In this document: positions 38,768 to 50,306 of the stretch, piece by piece
Numbering within the stretch: the stretch's first letter is position 1
Layout of the letters: each line of letters opens with the position of its first letter
Assembly (NCBI RefSeq): GCF_018613325.1
Contig: NZ_JAGGQJ010000036.1
Location: 124,001 to 188,000, forward strand
From: Bacillus sp. ISL-34
Lineage (GTDB): Bacteria; Bacillota; Bacilli; Bacillales; DSM-1321
Length of the DNA: 64,000 nt
Reading direction: 5' to 3'
The notes under the pieces: model-generated
Database searches by the model: none
Seen by the model: the letters and a program-made list of their open reading frames with translations, nothing else
Told to the model about the DNA's origin: nothing
Position numbers and translations under genes: made by a program

Positions 38768-39976
38768 TCATTCCTTTTGCATGCGAGATACTTCTGCCAG
38801 GATGCTCTTAGCTATATCCGCTTTACTCATTTTTGGAAGTTCGGTCGCACTTCCATCTTTATCGTAAATGGTCACGATGTTCGTATCCGTTCCAAATCCT
38901 GCCCCTGCGACGGTAACATTATTGGCAACGATCATATCTGCGTTCTTTTTGACTAATTTCCCTTTTGCGTATTCTTCAACATTGTTCGTTTCAGCCGCAA
39001 AGCCTACCAAGATCTGATGAGTTTTATTTTCACCGAGTTCCATGAGGATATCCTTTGTCCGTTCAAATTCAATCACATTTTCCCCTGGCTGCTTTTTCAT
39101 CTTTTGAGCATGATAAATCTTCGGTTTATAGTCCGCCACTGCAGCCGTCATGATTACGACGTCACTGGAATCAAACTGATCGAATACCGCATCATACATA
39201 TCTGCTGCTGATTCCACTGGTATTACTTTGGCCTTGGAAGGTGGTGTCAAGTTCACTGGGCCAGTGATCAATGTCACCTCAGCGCCCATTTCAATTGCTT
39301 CTTCGGCTAGGGCATAGCCCATTTTGCCGCTGGAATGATTCGTCACGTAACGCACGGGATCGATTGCTTCACGAGTCGGTCCCGCCGTTATCAAATATTT
39401 CTTTCCTATAAGAGGCAGTTGTTGTGATTTGCGATCACCGAAATATCGATTGAGATGTTCTACGATTGTTTCCGGTTCCTCCAATCGCCCTTTCCCTACA
39501 TAACCGCAGGCCAAATACCCTTCACCCGGTTCAATGAATTGATATCCGAACGACCGAAGTGTCTCCATATTTTTCTGAACCGCCGGGTGGGCGTACATGT
39601 GCACGTTCATTGCCGGCGCAACCCAGACAGGCGCTTCCGTTGCCAGGAGTGTGGTCGTGATCATATCATCCGCGATTCCATTGGCTACCTTGCCGATGAC
39701 ATTGGCTGTAGCTGGAGCCAATAGGATGATGTCAGCCCAATCAGCCAAGTCGATGTGGGCAATGACTGATGAATCCTTCTCATCAAAAGTATCTGTATAC
39801 ACATCATTTCTCGAAAGTGCTTGAAAGGTGAGCGGCGTAACGAACTTACGTGCCGATTCACTCATGATCACTTTAACATGCGCACCTTCCTGAGTTAATT
39901 TACTTGTCAGGGCAGCAGCCTTATATACAGCAATCCCGCCGGTGACACAAAGAAGTACTTTTTTATCGATAAGCAT
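38768..39976 (-). CDS. coaBC: Bifunctional phosphopantothenoylcysteine decarboxylase/synthetase
   Basis: Carries out two steps of coenzyme A synthesis: coupling of cysteine to 4'-phosphopantothenate (CoaB, CTP-dependent) and decarboxylation (CoaC, FMN-dependent). The CoaC half (1-185) has the flavoprotein start VLLCVTGGIAVYKA, AMNVHMYAHPA and the catalytic Cys in YLACGYVGKGRLEEP; the CoaB half (190-402) has AGPTREAIDPVRYVTNHSSGKMG and the AAVADYKPK motif. 402 residues is usual. Directly upstream of priA, as in many Bacilli. Confidence 0.98.
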   Translation of the reverse strand: MLIDKKVLLCVTGGIAVYKAAALTSKLTQEGAHVKVIMSESARKFVTPLTFQALSRNDVYTDTFDEKDSSVIAHIDLADWADIILLAPATANVIGKVANGIADDMITTTLLATEAPVWVAPAMNVHMYAHPAVQKNMETLRSFGYQFIEPGEGYLACGYVGKGRLEEPETIVEHLNRYFGDRKSQQLPLIGKKYLITAGPTREAIDPVRYVTNHSSGKMGYALAEEAIEMGAEVTLITGPVNLTPPSKAKVIPVESAADMYDAVFDQFDSSDVVIMTAAVADYKPKIYHAQKMKKQPGENVIEFERTKDILMELGENKTHQILVGFAAETNNVEEYAKGKLVKKNADMIVANNVTVAGAGFGTDTNIVTIYDKDGSATELPKMSKADIAKSILAEVSRMQKE

Positions 39977-40089
39977 GCAAATTTCCCCTAACTATACTTT
40001 CTATTTTTTCTAATTATGACTGAAAAGCGAAGAAAATTCATTTGAAATGCGCAATAACATTTGGATTTTCCAACATTTCATATCTCGCC

Positions 40090-40200
40090 TGCTTTCATGA
40101 CTTCCGTTTTTAAAAATCAAAACAAACAGGCCTGACACCTTGGCCGCAGGATGGAAGCATGTAACGCTCCTGTTTGCTTTAGGGTGTCAGGCCCGATAGG
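40090..40200 (-). repeat. Long inverted repeat between rpoZ and coaBC
   Basis: GGCCTGACACC (40129-40139) is repeated exactly inverted as GGTGTCAGGCC (40183-40193), with a 43-base spacer that can itself pair partially (CAGGA / TCCTG). The minus strand continues TGTTTGTTTTGATTTTT after the lower arm, so it can terminate the rpoZ transcript. The GCCTGACACC core is a type I associate with dispersed intergenic repeats in Bacillaceae, from memory only. Confidence 0.6.
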
Positions 40201-40217
40201 TCAAGCTATGTGTTCTC

Positions 40218-40424
40218 TTAGTTTTCCTCGTAAGAATTATCGTAAGTCAATTTACCGGAATGAATTTCTTCAAGGGCACGACCTACTGATTTATAGGAAA
40301 CCGGTTTAGTTACGAGGCAATTATCTTTTATTTGCATTTCCCTGGCGCGTTTAGCTGCCACTGATACAAGTGAGTATTTAGAATCGATTTTAAGTAATAG
40401 AGAATCAATTGATGGATATAACAT
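40218..40424 (-). CDS. rpoZ: RNA polymerase omega subunit
   Basis: Small subunit that stabilises beta' and assists polymerase assembly. [29 protein letters not shown] is the omega signature, followed by the [15 protein letters not shown] helix. 68 residues is the usual Bacillus length. GGAGGCGG within the gmk 3' end serves as its ribosome site; gmk ends four bases before the ATG. Gmk and omega are paired in this way in many bacteria. Confidence 0.97.
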   Translation of the reverse strand: MLYPSIDSLLLKIDSKYSLVSVAAKRAREMQIKDNCLVTKPVSYKSVGRALEEIHSGKLTYDNSYEEN

Positions 40425-40427
40425 AAT

Positions 40428-41048
<621 letters not shown>

Positions 41049-41052
41049 TCAG

Positions 41053-41316
41053 TTACCCCTCTTCTACGCTGTCATCTCTATCTTGAAGCCGTGCGGCAAC
41101 CGTTTCCGGTTGAACGGCAGATAAGATGACATGGTCGCTGTCTGTAATTATAACGGCCCTAGTCCTTCTACCATATGTAGCATCTATTAAGGATCCGCGG
41201 TCTCGGGCGTCTTGGATGATCCTTTTGATCGGAGCCGATTCAGGGCTCACGATGGATACGATCCGATTCGCGGAAACGATATTCCCAAAACCAATATTAA
41301 TGAGCTTAATTGACAT
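41053..41316 (-). CDS. remA: Extracellular matrix regulator RemA
   Basis: 87-residue DNA-binding protein (DUF370) that in B. subtilis activates matrix (eps, tapA) and osmoprotection genes and assembles in ring-like octamers. [32 protein letters not shown] and [29 protein letters not shown] are essentially the family sequence. It lies between yloC and gmk, its conserved position. The gene is found in Bacilli and clostridia, also those without known biofilm genes, so its targets here are open. Confidence 0.96.
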   Translation of the reverse strand: MSIKLINIGFGNIVSANRIVSIVSPESAPIKRIIQDARDRGSLIDATYGRRTRAVIITDSDHVILSAVQPETVAARLQDRDDSVEEG

Positions 41317-41369
41317 TTTTGTCCCCCATTCATATCTATTGTCACCTTGTTAGGTTCATCATAAACCGA

Positions 41370-42245
41370 CTACTCGATATTTTGAACCTGTTCCTTTAAT
41401 TTTTCAAGCAGACTTTTCATTTCCACCACTTCTTTGGTAATGGCCGAATCATTTGCCTTTGATCCAATCGTATTGACTTCCCTATTCATTTCCTGGACAA
41501 GGAAGTCAAGTTTCCTTCCAATTGGTTCACTATGGGTAAGCGTCCTTGAAAATTGCTGTACATGGCTATCGAGTCGGGTCAGTTCTTCATTTATATCACA
41601 TTTATCAGCAAAAATGGCCGCTTCTGTCACAATGCGGCTATCTTCGATCAATCCATCAGTCAACTCTGCCAGTTTGATTTCCAACCGGGCTTTATATTTT
41701 TCGACGACTGAAGGTGCATGCATTTTGACCCCTTCAACAATCTCACCAAACTTTTCAAGCTGGCGTTTCATGTCCAAGGCCAGTTCCTGACCTTCCAGAT
41801 TCCGCATTTTTTTCAGGTTTTCCAATGCCCCCGTGACAGCCTTCAATAACAGGGATTCCAAATCGGCAGGAACCGCAGGTACTTCTTCCGTCATGAAAAT
41901 CGATTCAAGTTGCAGCATATCCTGTAATGTAATGGAACTTTCCAGATTGTATTTTCCCTTGACTTCATCCATCAATCCCACATACTGATCAGCAAGATCC
42001 CAATCGATCTTCACCTTTTTGGAAACCAGGCTTTCACCTTCCACTGTAATGAAGATTTCCACCCGTCCCCTTCTTATGTATTGATTAGCCTTCTTCTTCA
42101 CCTTTTCTTCCAAAACCAAAAGCTGGCGCGGCATTCGAATCGTATATTCACAAAAACGATGGTTCACGGTCTTGATTTCAGCAAAAACCTTGACCTGTTC
42201 GTTTTCCGCTTCTTCTCTTCCATAGCCCGTCATACTGGTAACCAT
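41370..42245 (-). CDS. yloC: YicC family endoribonuclease YloC
   Basis: A 291-residue protein of the YicC/YloC family; E. coli YicC has been reported to be an endoribonuclease. The N-terminal SMTGYGREEAEN and the C-terminal NREVNTIGSKANDSAITKEVVEMKSLLEKLKEQVQNIE (the conserved DxxREANT-like block and end) are clear. Start at ATG 42245 (MVTSMTGYGR) fits the family; an ATG six codons earlier is less likely. It precedes remA-gmk-rpoZ and probably starts that transcript. Confidence 0.93.
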   Translation of the reverse strand: MVTSMTGYGREEAENEQVKVFAEIKTVNHRFCEYTIRMPRQLLVLEEKVKKKANQYIRRGRVEIFITVEGESLVSKKVKIDWDLADQYVGLMDEVKGKYNLESSITLQDMLQLESIFMTEEVPAVPADLESLLLKAVTGALENLKKMRNLEGQELALDMKRQLEKFGEIVEGVKMHAPSVVEKYKARLEIKLAELTDGLIEDSRIVTEAAIFADKCDINEELTRLDSHVQQFSRTLTHSEPIGRKLDFLVQEMNREVNTIGSKANDSAITKEVVEMKSLLEKLKEQVQNIE

Positions 42246-42294
42246 GGTTCCACATCCTATCAAACATAATGTAGTAATTTAGCCTTTAACATTC

Positions 42295-42300
42295 ATTATA
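42295..42300 (-). promoter_or_regulatory. Possible -10 box of the yloC-remA-gmk-rpoZ promoter
   Basis: TATAAT occurs on the minus strand 49 bases before yloC, just downstream of the yloB terminator. No strong -35 stands at the right distance, so confidence is low. Confidence 0.35.
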
Positions 42301-42349
42301 TATTAGCTACAGCACGAAAACTTTAGCTCACAAATAAAATACTACAAAA

Positions 42350-42381
42350 ATAAAAAGGCAATAGAGCAAGACTCTACCACC
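42350..42381 (-). terminator. Terminator after yloB
   Basis: On the minus strand GGTGGTAGAG pairs with CTCTATTGCC (three G-T pairs) around a five-base loop and is followed by TTTTTATTTTTG, 20 bases after the yloB stop. Confidence 0.75.
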
Positions 42382-42400
42382 TTAAAGATTATATCATATA

Positions 42401-45079
42401 TCATTGTGCTTTTCTTGCTAAAAAGGTTCCAGCCAGTAAAAAAGTTGGAATGGATGCCATTCCTATTACTAATAGCCAATCCCTTCCTGAAATCGGTACC
42501 GTATGAAAGATTGTTTGCAAAGGCTGCACATACATGACGGCTACCATCAATAATAAGGAGGATAATACCGCCCCCACTAGATAAAGGTTACCGAATGGAT
42601 TTCTCGAGAAGATCGAACGTTCACTTCGGCAATCGAATACATGTATAAGCTGAGCCAGGACCAAGGTAGCGAACGCAATCGTTTGTGCATAAGCAAGGTT
42701 ATCCGGATTTGCACGATATACAACATAAAATGCGATCAATGTAGAAACCCCGATCAGAAAACCGCGTGAGATGATTTTCCAGCCAAGCCCTCTTCCAAAA
42801 ACACCTTCATTAGCATTCCTTGGATTTCTTTTCATTACATCTTCTTCTGCGGAATCCAGGCCCAACGCCATCGCGGGCAGTCCGTCAGTTACAAGGTTCA
42901 CGAATAAGATCTGGATTGGTATCAAAGGTAACGGCAAGGCACATAGCATAGCAAAAAACATGACCAGAATCTCCCCAACATTGGAAGCAAGCAGATAACG
43001 GATGAACTTCCTGATGTTTTCATAAATATTCCTGCCTTCTTTGATGGCCGATTTAATTGTGGCAAAATTATCGTCAACCAATATCAAGGAAGAAGCTTCC
43101 TTAGCGACATCAGTACCCGTGATTCCCATGGATATACCAATATCCGCTGATTTTATCGCAGGGGCATCATTGACACCATCCCCAGTCATTGCAACGACAT
43201 GTCCTTTATTTTGTAAGGCTTTTACGATTTTCAACTTATGTTCCGGGGAAACGCGGGCAAATACTGAAACACTTTCAACAACTTCCTCAAGCTCCCCGAC
43301 GTCCATGTCCGCCAATTGCCGTCCTTCAAGTACACGGTCCTTTCCTTTTAAAATACCAAGTTCTTTAGCTATTGCCTTTGCGGTTATTACATGGTCGCCA
43401 GTAATCATGACAGTTTTGATCCCGGCATCCCTGCATTCCTTAACTGCTTGCTTCACCTCCGGACGCGGGGGATCGATCATGCCCTGCAGTCCCATGAAGG
43501 TCAAATTACGCTCAGCTTCGGTTTCATGAAGCAAAACCGTCCCTTTTGAAAGGGGTTTATAACCTACAGCAATCATTCGAAGTGCCTGCGAGGCAAGCTC
43601 ATTCATGTCCTGCTGCACCCTTTCCTTACTCTCCCGATTTAATATTTCCGACCTTCCTTCCCAAAGAATCGTATCGGACTGGGCGATCAATACGTCAGGG
43701 GCCCCTTTTGCGATGACAAAATGATTATCTTTATCATCCTTCACTATGACACTCATCATTTTGCGGCTCGAGTCAAATGGAAACTCCTTGACTATCGTAA
43801 ACCTCTTGGACAAGTGTTCCCTCGTCAACCCTGCTTTCATTGCCGCGACCAACATCGCCCCTTCTGTCGGATCACCGTCTAAAATATATTGTTTACCATT
43901 CTCCTTTAACTCAGCTTTGTTACAGAGCATGCCGAAGGTAATTATTTGAAGCAAGGCATTATGGTTTTTAGGGGCAACTGAAACCCCCTTTAAAGAAAAC
44001 TCTCCGACAGGTTTATAACCAGTACCGCTGACATCCCAAGTTTTCCCTCCACTCCAAACCTTCGTCACCGTCATTTTGTTTTGGGTCAGTGTTCCAGTCT
44101 TATCTGAGCAAATCACCGTTGCGCAGCCTAGCGTTTCTACGGCAGGAAGCTTGCGGACAATCGCTTTTTGTTTGATCATACGCTGAACGCCTAAAGACAA
44201 GGCTACGGTCACAATGGCTGGCAAGCCTTCGGGAATCGCCGCAACAGCCAATGATACCCCGGCCAAAAACATCGTATAGAGGTCATGCCCTTGAATGACA
44301 CCAGTCAGGACCACAATTACAGTTAATATTAAAGCTGTGACGATCAAAATTTTGCCTAGCTGCTCCAACCTCCGCTGAAGCGGTGTTTCTTTTGTTTCTG
44401 CAGTCTGTAGGAGATCCGCAATCTTGCCCATCGCCGTATTCATTCCTGTAGCGGTTACGATTCCGACTCCATTTCCTCTTGTCACCATCGTTCCCATAAA
44501 AGCCATATTTTCCTGATCACCGATACCTTCGACCTCATTCATCAATGGATCAGAACATTTAACGGCCGGGAGTGATTCACCGGTAAGTGCAGACTCTTCT
44601 ATTTCGAGGCTTGAATGGTCGACGATCCGTAAATCGGCACCGATTCGGTCACCGCTCGAAAACTTCAGGATATCACCCACAACAACTTCTTTAGATGGGA
44701 TTTTTAGCCACTGTCCACCTCGAAGCACGTTAACTTGCGGCGCAGCCATTTCCTTTAGGGCATCCAAGGATTTTTCTGCCTTACGTTCTTGAAAAAAACC
44801 AAGTAATCCATTCAAAAAAACAATCGCCATGATGGCAATCGCATCGATATATTCACCCAAAATCCCGGAGACTAAGGTCGCGGCAAGTAAAACTATGACC
44901 ATGAAATCTTTGAATTGGGCGAAGAATAAAAGAATGGCAGACTGTTTTTCTCCTTCCTTCAATTCGTTAAAGCCATGCTTTCGCAGCCTGTCCTTTACTT
45001 CATCATCGTCCAAACCGTGTGTAACGTTTGTTTGAAGTGCTTTCTCCATTTCTTGATTATTCATTTCCTTGAACTCCAT
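42401..45079 (-). CDS. yloB: P-type Ca2+-transporting ATPase YloB
   Basis: SERCA-like P2A ATPase; the B. subtilis homolog is a calcium pump linked to sporulation. It has the N-terminal cation-ATPase domain, the TGES loop (SALTGESLPAVK near 178), the transmembrane PEGL motif (AAIPEGLPAIV near 285), the phosphorylated Asp in CSDKTGTLTQNKMTV near 330, KGAPD near 490, TGDGVNDAPAI near 620 and a run of C-terminal membrane segments with the NLVTDGLPAMALG motif. 892 residues from ATG 45079 (MEFKEMNNQ); the ribosome site is weak. It is monocistronic and divergent from rqcH. Confidence 0.95.
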   Translation of the reverse strand: MEFKEMNNQEMEKALQTNVTHGLDDDEVKDRLRKHGFNELKEGEKQSAILLFFAQFKDFMVIVLLAATLVSGILGEYIDAIAIMAIVFLNGLLGFFQERKAEKSLDALKEMAAPQVNVLRGGQWLKIPSKEVVVGDILKFSSGDRIGADLRIVDHSSLEIEESALTGESLPAVKCSDPLMNEVEGIGDQENMAFMGTMVTRGNGVGIVTATGMNTAMGKIADLLQTAETKETPLQRRLEQLGKILIVTALILTVIVVLTGVIQGHDLYTMFLAGVSLAVAAIPEGLPAIVTVALSLGVQRMIKQKAIVRKLPAVETLGCATVICSDKTGTLTQNKMTVTKVWSGGKTWDVSGTGYKPVGEFSLKGVSVAPKNHNALLQIITFGMLCNKAELKENGKQYILDGDPTEGAMLVAAMKAGLTREHLSKRFTIVKEFPFDSSRKMMSVIVKDDKDNHFVIAKGAPDVLIAQSDTILWEGRSEILNRESKERVQQDMNELASQALRMIAVGYKPLSKGTVLLHETEAERNLTFMGLQGMIDPPRPEVKQAVKECRDAGIKTVMITGDHVITAKAIAKELGILKGKDRVLEGRQLADMDVGELEEVVESVSVFARVSPEHKLKIVKALQNKGHVVAMTGDGVNDAPAIKSADIGISMGITGTDVAKEASSLILVDDNFATIKSAIKEGRNIYENIRKFIRYLLASNVGEILVMFFAMLCALPLPLIPIQILFVNLVTDGLPAMALGLDSAEEDVMKRNPRNANEGVFGRGLGWKIISRGFLIGVSTLIAFYVVYRANPDNLAYAQTIAFATLVLAQLIHVFDCRSERSIFSRNPFGNLYLVGAVLSSLLLMVAVMYVQPLQTIFHTVPISGRDWLLVIGMASIPTFLLAGTFLARKAQ

Positions 45080-45212
45080 CAAGTATCACACATCCCTTTG
45101 AATAGAATGAAATAGGCTCCTGTATACATCTCAACAGGCGCTTTTTGCTTTACTCATCCAACACCTGCCTGCTTACCGATACATAAAACAACCTGCTCTT
45201 CTTCCATGATTA

Positions 45213-45241
45213 TTCAGACTCGTCCAAAATAATGCTATAAT
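45213..45241 (+). promoter_or_regulatory. Probable promoter of rqcH
   Basis: TTCAGA (45213-45218) and a consensus TATAAT (45236-45241) are 17 bases apart on the plus strand. The rqcH ATG is about 255 bases downstream, so the transcript would have a long leader that includes the possible small ORF. Confidence 0.55.
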
Positions 45242-45281
45242 TAAACAGAATTGCGGAAAGAAGAACGATGCGGATAATATA

Positions 45282-45419
45282 ATGAATGAACGTCCGCTAA
45301 TCATGATGGATGGTCAAAATTTGAAATTAATCTCAGGAACCTATAAAAATAACATCCATTCAATATACCCGAACGGCAACTTCAGCTTTTCACCCAGTCC
45401 GATTAAAATTTGTGATTAG
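45282..45419 (+). CDS. Possible small ORF in the rqcH leader (45 aa)
   Basis: An open frame begins MNERPLIMMDGQNLKLISG and ends FSPSPIKICD before a TAG. It starts about 34 bases after the expected transcription start of the rqcH promoter. The ribosome site is poor (GGA eight bases before the ATG). It has no signal peptide or membrane segment and I do not recognise the sequence. It could be an upstream ORF, a decayed gene or chance; no function is proposed. Confidence 0.25.
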   Translation: MNERPLIMMDGQNLKLISGTYKNNIHSIYPNGNFSFSPSPIKICD

Positions 45420-45503
45420 CTAAAATGGGCAGCCCTGATGCATTGATAACGCCTAGCAAAATGAGTATCTTAGAAAATCTTATGTAAAGGAAGTAAAAAT
45501 AGA

Positions 45504-47225
45504 ATGTCATTTGATGGATTATTTACGAAAGCGATGACGGAAGAAATCGCTTCTATATTAAAAGGTGGACGAATCAATAAGGTACATCAGCCTTATAAAA
45601 ATGAAGTAATACTGGTTGTTCGTGCTGGAGGTAAGAACCATAAGCTCTTATTGTCAGCCCACCCGAGTTATTCGAGGGTGCAAATGACCGAAGAAAGCTA
45701 TGAAAATCCCAAAGAAGCACCCATGTTCTGCATGCTTCTCAGGAAGCACCTCGAAGGCTACACGATAGAAAATATTTATCAATATGAACTTGATAGGATG
45801 ATCATTTTTGAAGTGAAGGGCCGCAATGAGCTTGGTGATGTCTCTCAAAAGCAGTTAATCATCGAAATCATGGGACGTCACAGCAACATTGTTTTAGTCG
45901 ATAAAGAACGCAATATGATTTTGGACAGCATTAAGCATGTTTCACATGCAGTAAACAGTTATCGGGCGATATTGCCCGGCCAGGAGTATAAGGCTCCTCC
46001 CGCACAAGAAAAGAATAATCCCTTCGAGGCTACCGAGGACGATATCAGGAAGAATATCGATTTCAATGCAGGAAAGCTGGATCGACAGCTTGTTGCCCAT
46101 TTTTCTGGGGTTTCACCATTAGTTGCAAAGGAAGCCGTCTACCGTGCTGGACTTGCCAACAGCACGACCCTTCCATCAGCTTTTTTAAGCATTATCCAAG
46201 AAATCTCGGAACAGAAGTATGCTGCGACGATCAAACAAGATGGAAATAAAGAAGTTTTTTATATGCTTTCACTTGAGCATCTGACTGGAAATCAACGTAC
46301 GTTTTCTTCATTGAGCGAGATGCTCGACCGCTATTACTTCGGAAAGGCAGAAAGAGATCGGGTTAAGCAAAAGAGCCAGGATGTAGAACGGTTCATTACG
46401 AATGAAATCGAAAAGAACTCAAAAAAAATCGGGAAGCTCGAACGTACATTAAAAGATACGGAACGCGGGGAACAGTATCAGCTGTTTGGTGAGCTGCTTA
46501 CAGCTAATCTATATCAAATGAAAAAAGGCATGAAGGAAATAGAAGTCGTCAATTATTATGATGAAGAACAAAGTATGGTCACCATCCCGCTTGACCCATT
46601 AAAAAATCCATCAGATAATGCACAAAAGTACTTCTCCAAATACCAAAAGTCAAAAAATGCAGTCGGAGTCGTCCAAGAACAAATCGAAAAAACAAAATTG
46701 GAATTGGCCTACTTTGAAGCGTTGCATCAGCAGCTTCAATCAGCGTCACCCAGAGATATAGAGGAAATTCGCGAAGAACTTCAGGAAGAAGGATACATTC
46801 GGCAAAAAAAGAAAAAAGGCATGAAAAAGCCTGCAAATGCAAAACCCCAGCTTGAAACCTATTATGCTACAGATGGAGATCTCATTTTTGTCGGGAAGAA
46901 TAATAAACAAAATGATTACCTGACGAATAAGTTTGCACGCCGTGATGAAATATGGCTTCATACCAAAGACATACCTGGCTCACATGTTGTGATTCGAAAT
47001 GAAGCGCCAAGTGAAAAAACGATAAAAGAAGCAGCGGTATTAGCAGCTTTCTTCAGTAAAGCTAAGCAATCGAGCTCAGTGCCCGTTGACTTCACACAAG
47101 TGCGCCATGTTAAGAAACCGAATGGTTCCAAGCCCGGGTTCGTGATCTATGAGCAGCAGCAGACCGTATATATTACACCGGATGCCGATACCGTCATACG
47201 CTTAAAGGAAGCGGTAAAGGAGTAA
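45504..47225 (+). CDS. rqcH: Rqc2 homolog RqcH (NFACT protein, YloA)
   Basis: Ribosome quality control factor that binds obstructed 50S-peptidyl-tRNA complexes and adds C-terminal alanine tails as a degradation signal; older literature names it a fibronectin-binding protein (FbpA). NFACT-N domain 1-180 ([27 protein letters not shown]), helix-hairpin-helix and coiled-coil segments (about 180-430), a lysine-rich linker, and the NFACT-R domain ([36 protein letters not shown]). The DR of the RRDEIWLH region is intact. 573 residues is typical. AAAGGAAG precedes the ATG. It is transcribed against pyrE. Confidence 0.95.
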   Translation: MSFDGLFTKAMTEEIASILKGGRINKVHQPYKNEVILVVRAGGKNHKLLLSAHPSYSRVQMTEESYENPKEAPMFCMLLRKHLEGYTIENIYQYELDRMIIFEVKGRNELGDVSQKQLIIEIMGRHSNIVLVDKERNMILDSIKHVSHAVNSYRAILPGQEYKAPPAQEKNNPFEATEDDIRKNIDFNAGKLDRQLVAHFSGVSPLVAKEAVYRAGLANSTTLPSAFLSIIQEISEQKYAATIKQDGNKEVFYMLSLEHLTGNQRTFSSLSEMLDRYYFGKAERDRVKQKSQDVERFITNEIEKNSKKIGKLERTLKDTERGEQYQLFGELLTANLYQMKKGMKEIEVVNYYDEEQSMVTIPLDPLKNPSDNAQKYFSKYQKSKNAVGVVQEQIEKTKLELAYFEALHQQLQSASPRDIEEIREELQEEGYIRQKKKKGMKKPANAKPQLETYYATDGDLIFVGKNNKQNDYLTNKFARRDEIWLHTKDIPGSHVVIRNEAPSEKTIKEAAVLAAFFSKAKQSSSVPVDFTQVRHVKKPNGSKPGFVIYEQQQTVYITPDADTVIRLKEAVKE

Positions 47226-47272
47226 AAAAATAAAGGTGGCCCAATCCTCCGTGATTGGGCCACCTCTATTTT
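47224..47272. terminator. Bidirectional terminator between rqcH and pyrE
   Basis: AGGTGGCCCAATC (47234-47246) pairs with GATTGGGCCACCT (47253-47265) around a six-base loop. The plus strand continues CTATTTTC and the minus strand continues TTATTTTTTT, so it can end rqcH and the pyr operon from both sides. Confidence 0.92.
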
Positions 47273-47900
47273 CATGCTGAAATCCAAGCTGTATCAGCCG
47301 GATTTTCCCGCCATTTTTTTAGCTTTTCCAATTCATCTGCCGTGACGTACCCTTTATCATTAGCGACTTTTATCAAAGTCGAGTAGTCACTCAACGAATG
47401 GTTAATAATGCCCTCAGCTTCGAATTTTTCTTTTCCCTTTTCCAATTCATAAGTAAAGATCGAAACGACTCCTAGAACATTACAGCCTGCTTCTTTCAGC
47501 GCGTTAACAGCAGTAATTACACTTCCGCCGGTTGAAATCAAGTCTTCCACAACCACCACTTTTTGTCCTGGAACAGCGCGGCCTTCGATTTGATTGCCCT
47601 TTCCGTGCTCCTTGGCTTTGGATCGAACATAGCACATCGGTGCATTTAATTTTTCACTCACCCAAGCTGCATGCGGAATGCCGGCAGTTGCTGTGCCTGC
47701 AATCAGTTCAGCCTGAGGGAAATGCTGGTCAATCAATCCTTTCAATCCTTCCGCTATTTCATTGCGAACCTCTGGGTACGAAAGAGTTAAGCGGTTGTCA
47801 CAATAAATGGGTGATTGAATTCCAGATGCCCAAGTAAATGGGTCATTCGGCTGTAGGTACACTGCTTTTATTTCCAATAGATGTTCCGCTATCTTTTTAT

Positions 47901-47907
<7 letters not shown>
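47272..47907 (-). CDS. pyrE: Orotate phosphoribosyltransferase
   Basis: Joins orotate to PRPP to form OMP, fifth step of UMP synthesis. The PRPP-binding motif [17 protein letters not shown] near residue 115 and the loop region [17 protein letters not shown] are present. Start at ATG 47907 ([13 protein letters not shown], 211 aa) lies behind GGGAGGGAA and overlaps the pyrF stop by seven bases. It is the last gene of the pyr operon, directly before the shared terminator. Confidence 0.97.

Positions 47908-50302
<2,395 letters not shown>

Positions 50303-50306
<4 letters not shown>

Larger units (their letters stand above)
45083..45503. other. Divergent intergenic region between yloB and rqcH
   Basis: About 420 bases. 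It holds the rqcH promoter (45213-45241), a possible 45-codon ORF (45282-45419), and at about 45113-45150 a hairpin with an imperfect stem (CCTGT/ACAGG core) and a plus-strand T-run that has no gene to terminate. No clear yloB promoter is seen. The rest shows nothing I recognise. Confidence 0.5.

Noticed and set aside
43041..43529. 162-codon plus-strand ORF inside yloB
   Set aside because: Antisense shadow of the ATPase cytoplasmic domain, rich in Ser/Ala/Pro, with no ribosome site or homology.
45113..45150. Hairpin with a plus-strand T-run upstream of yloB
   Set aside because: There is no plus-strand gene before it to terminate, the stem is imperfect, and on the minus strand there is no T-run; I treat it as chance structure or part of the yloB leader.
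45120..45220. Minus-strand mini-ORFs of 17 and 8 codons in the yloB leader
   Set aside because: Neither has a convincing ribosome site, and frames this short are expected by chance.
45269..45283. Four-codon ATG frame just before the 45-codon ORF
   Set aside because: Too short to assess; stops at once in TAA.
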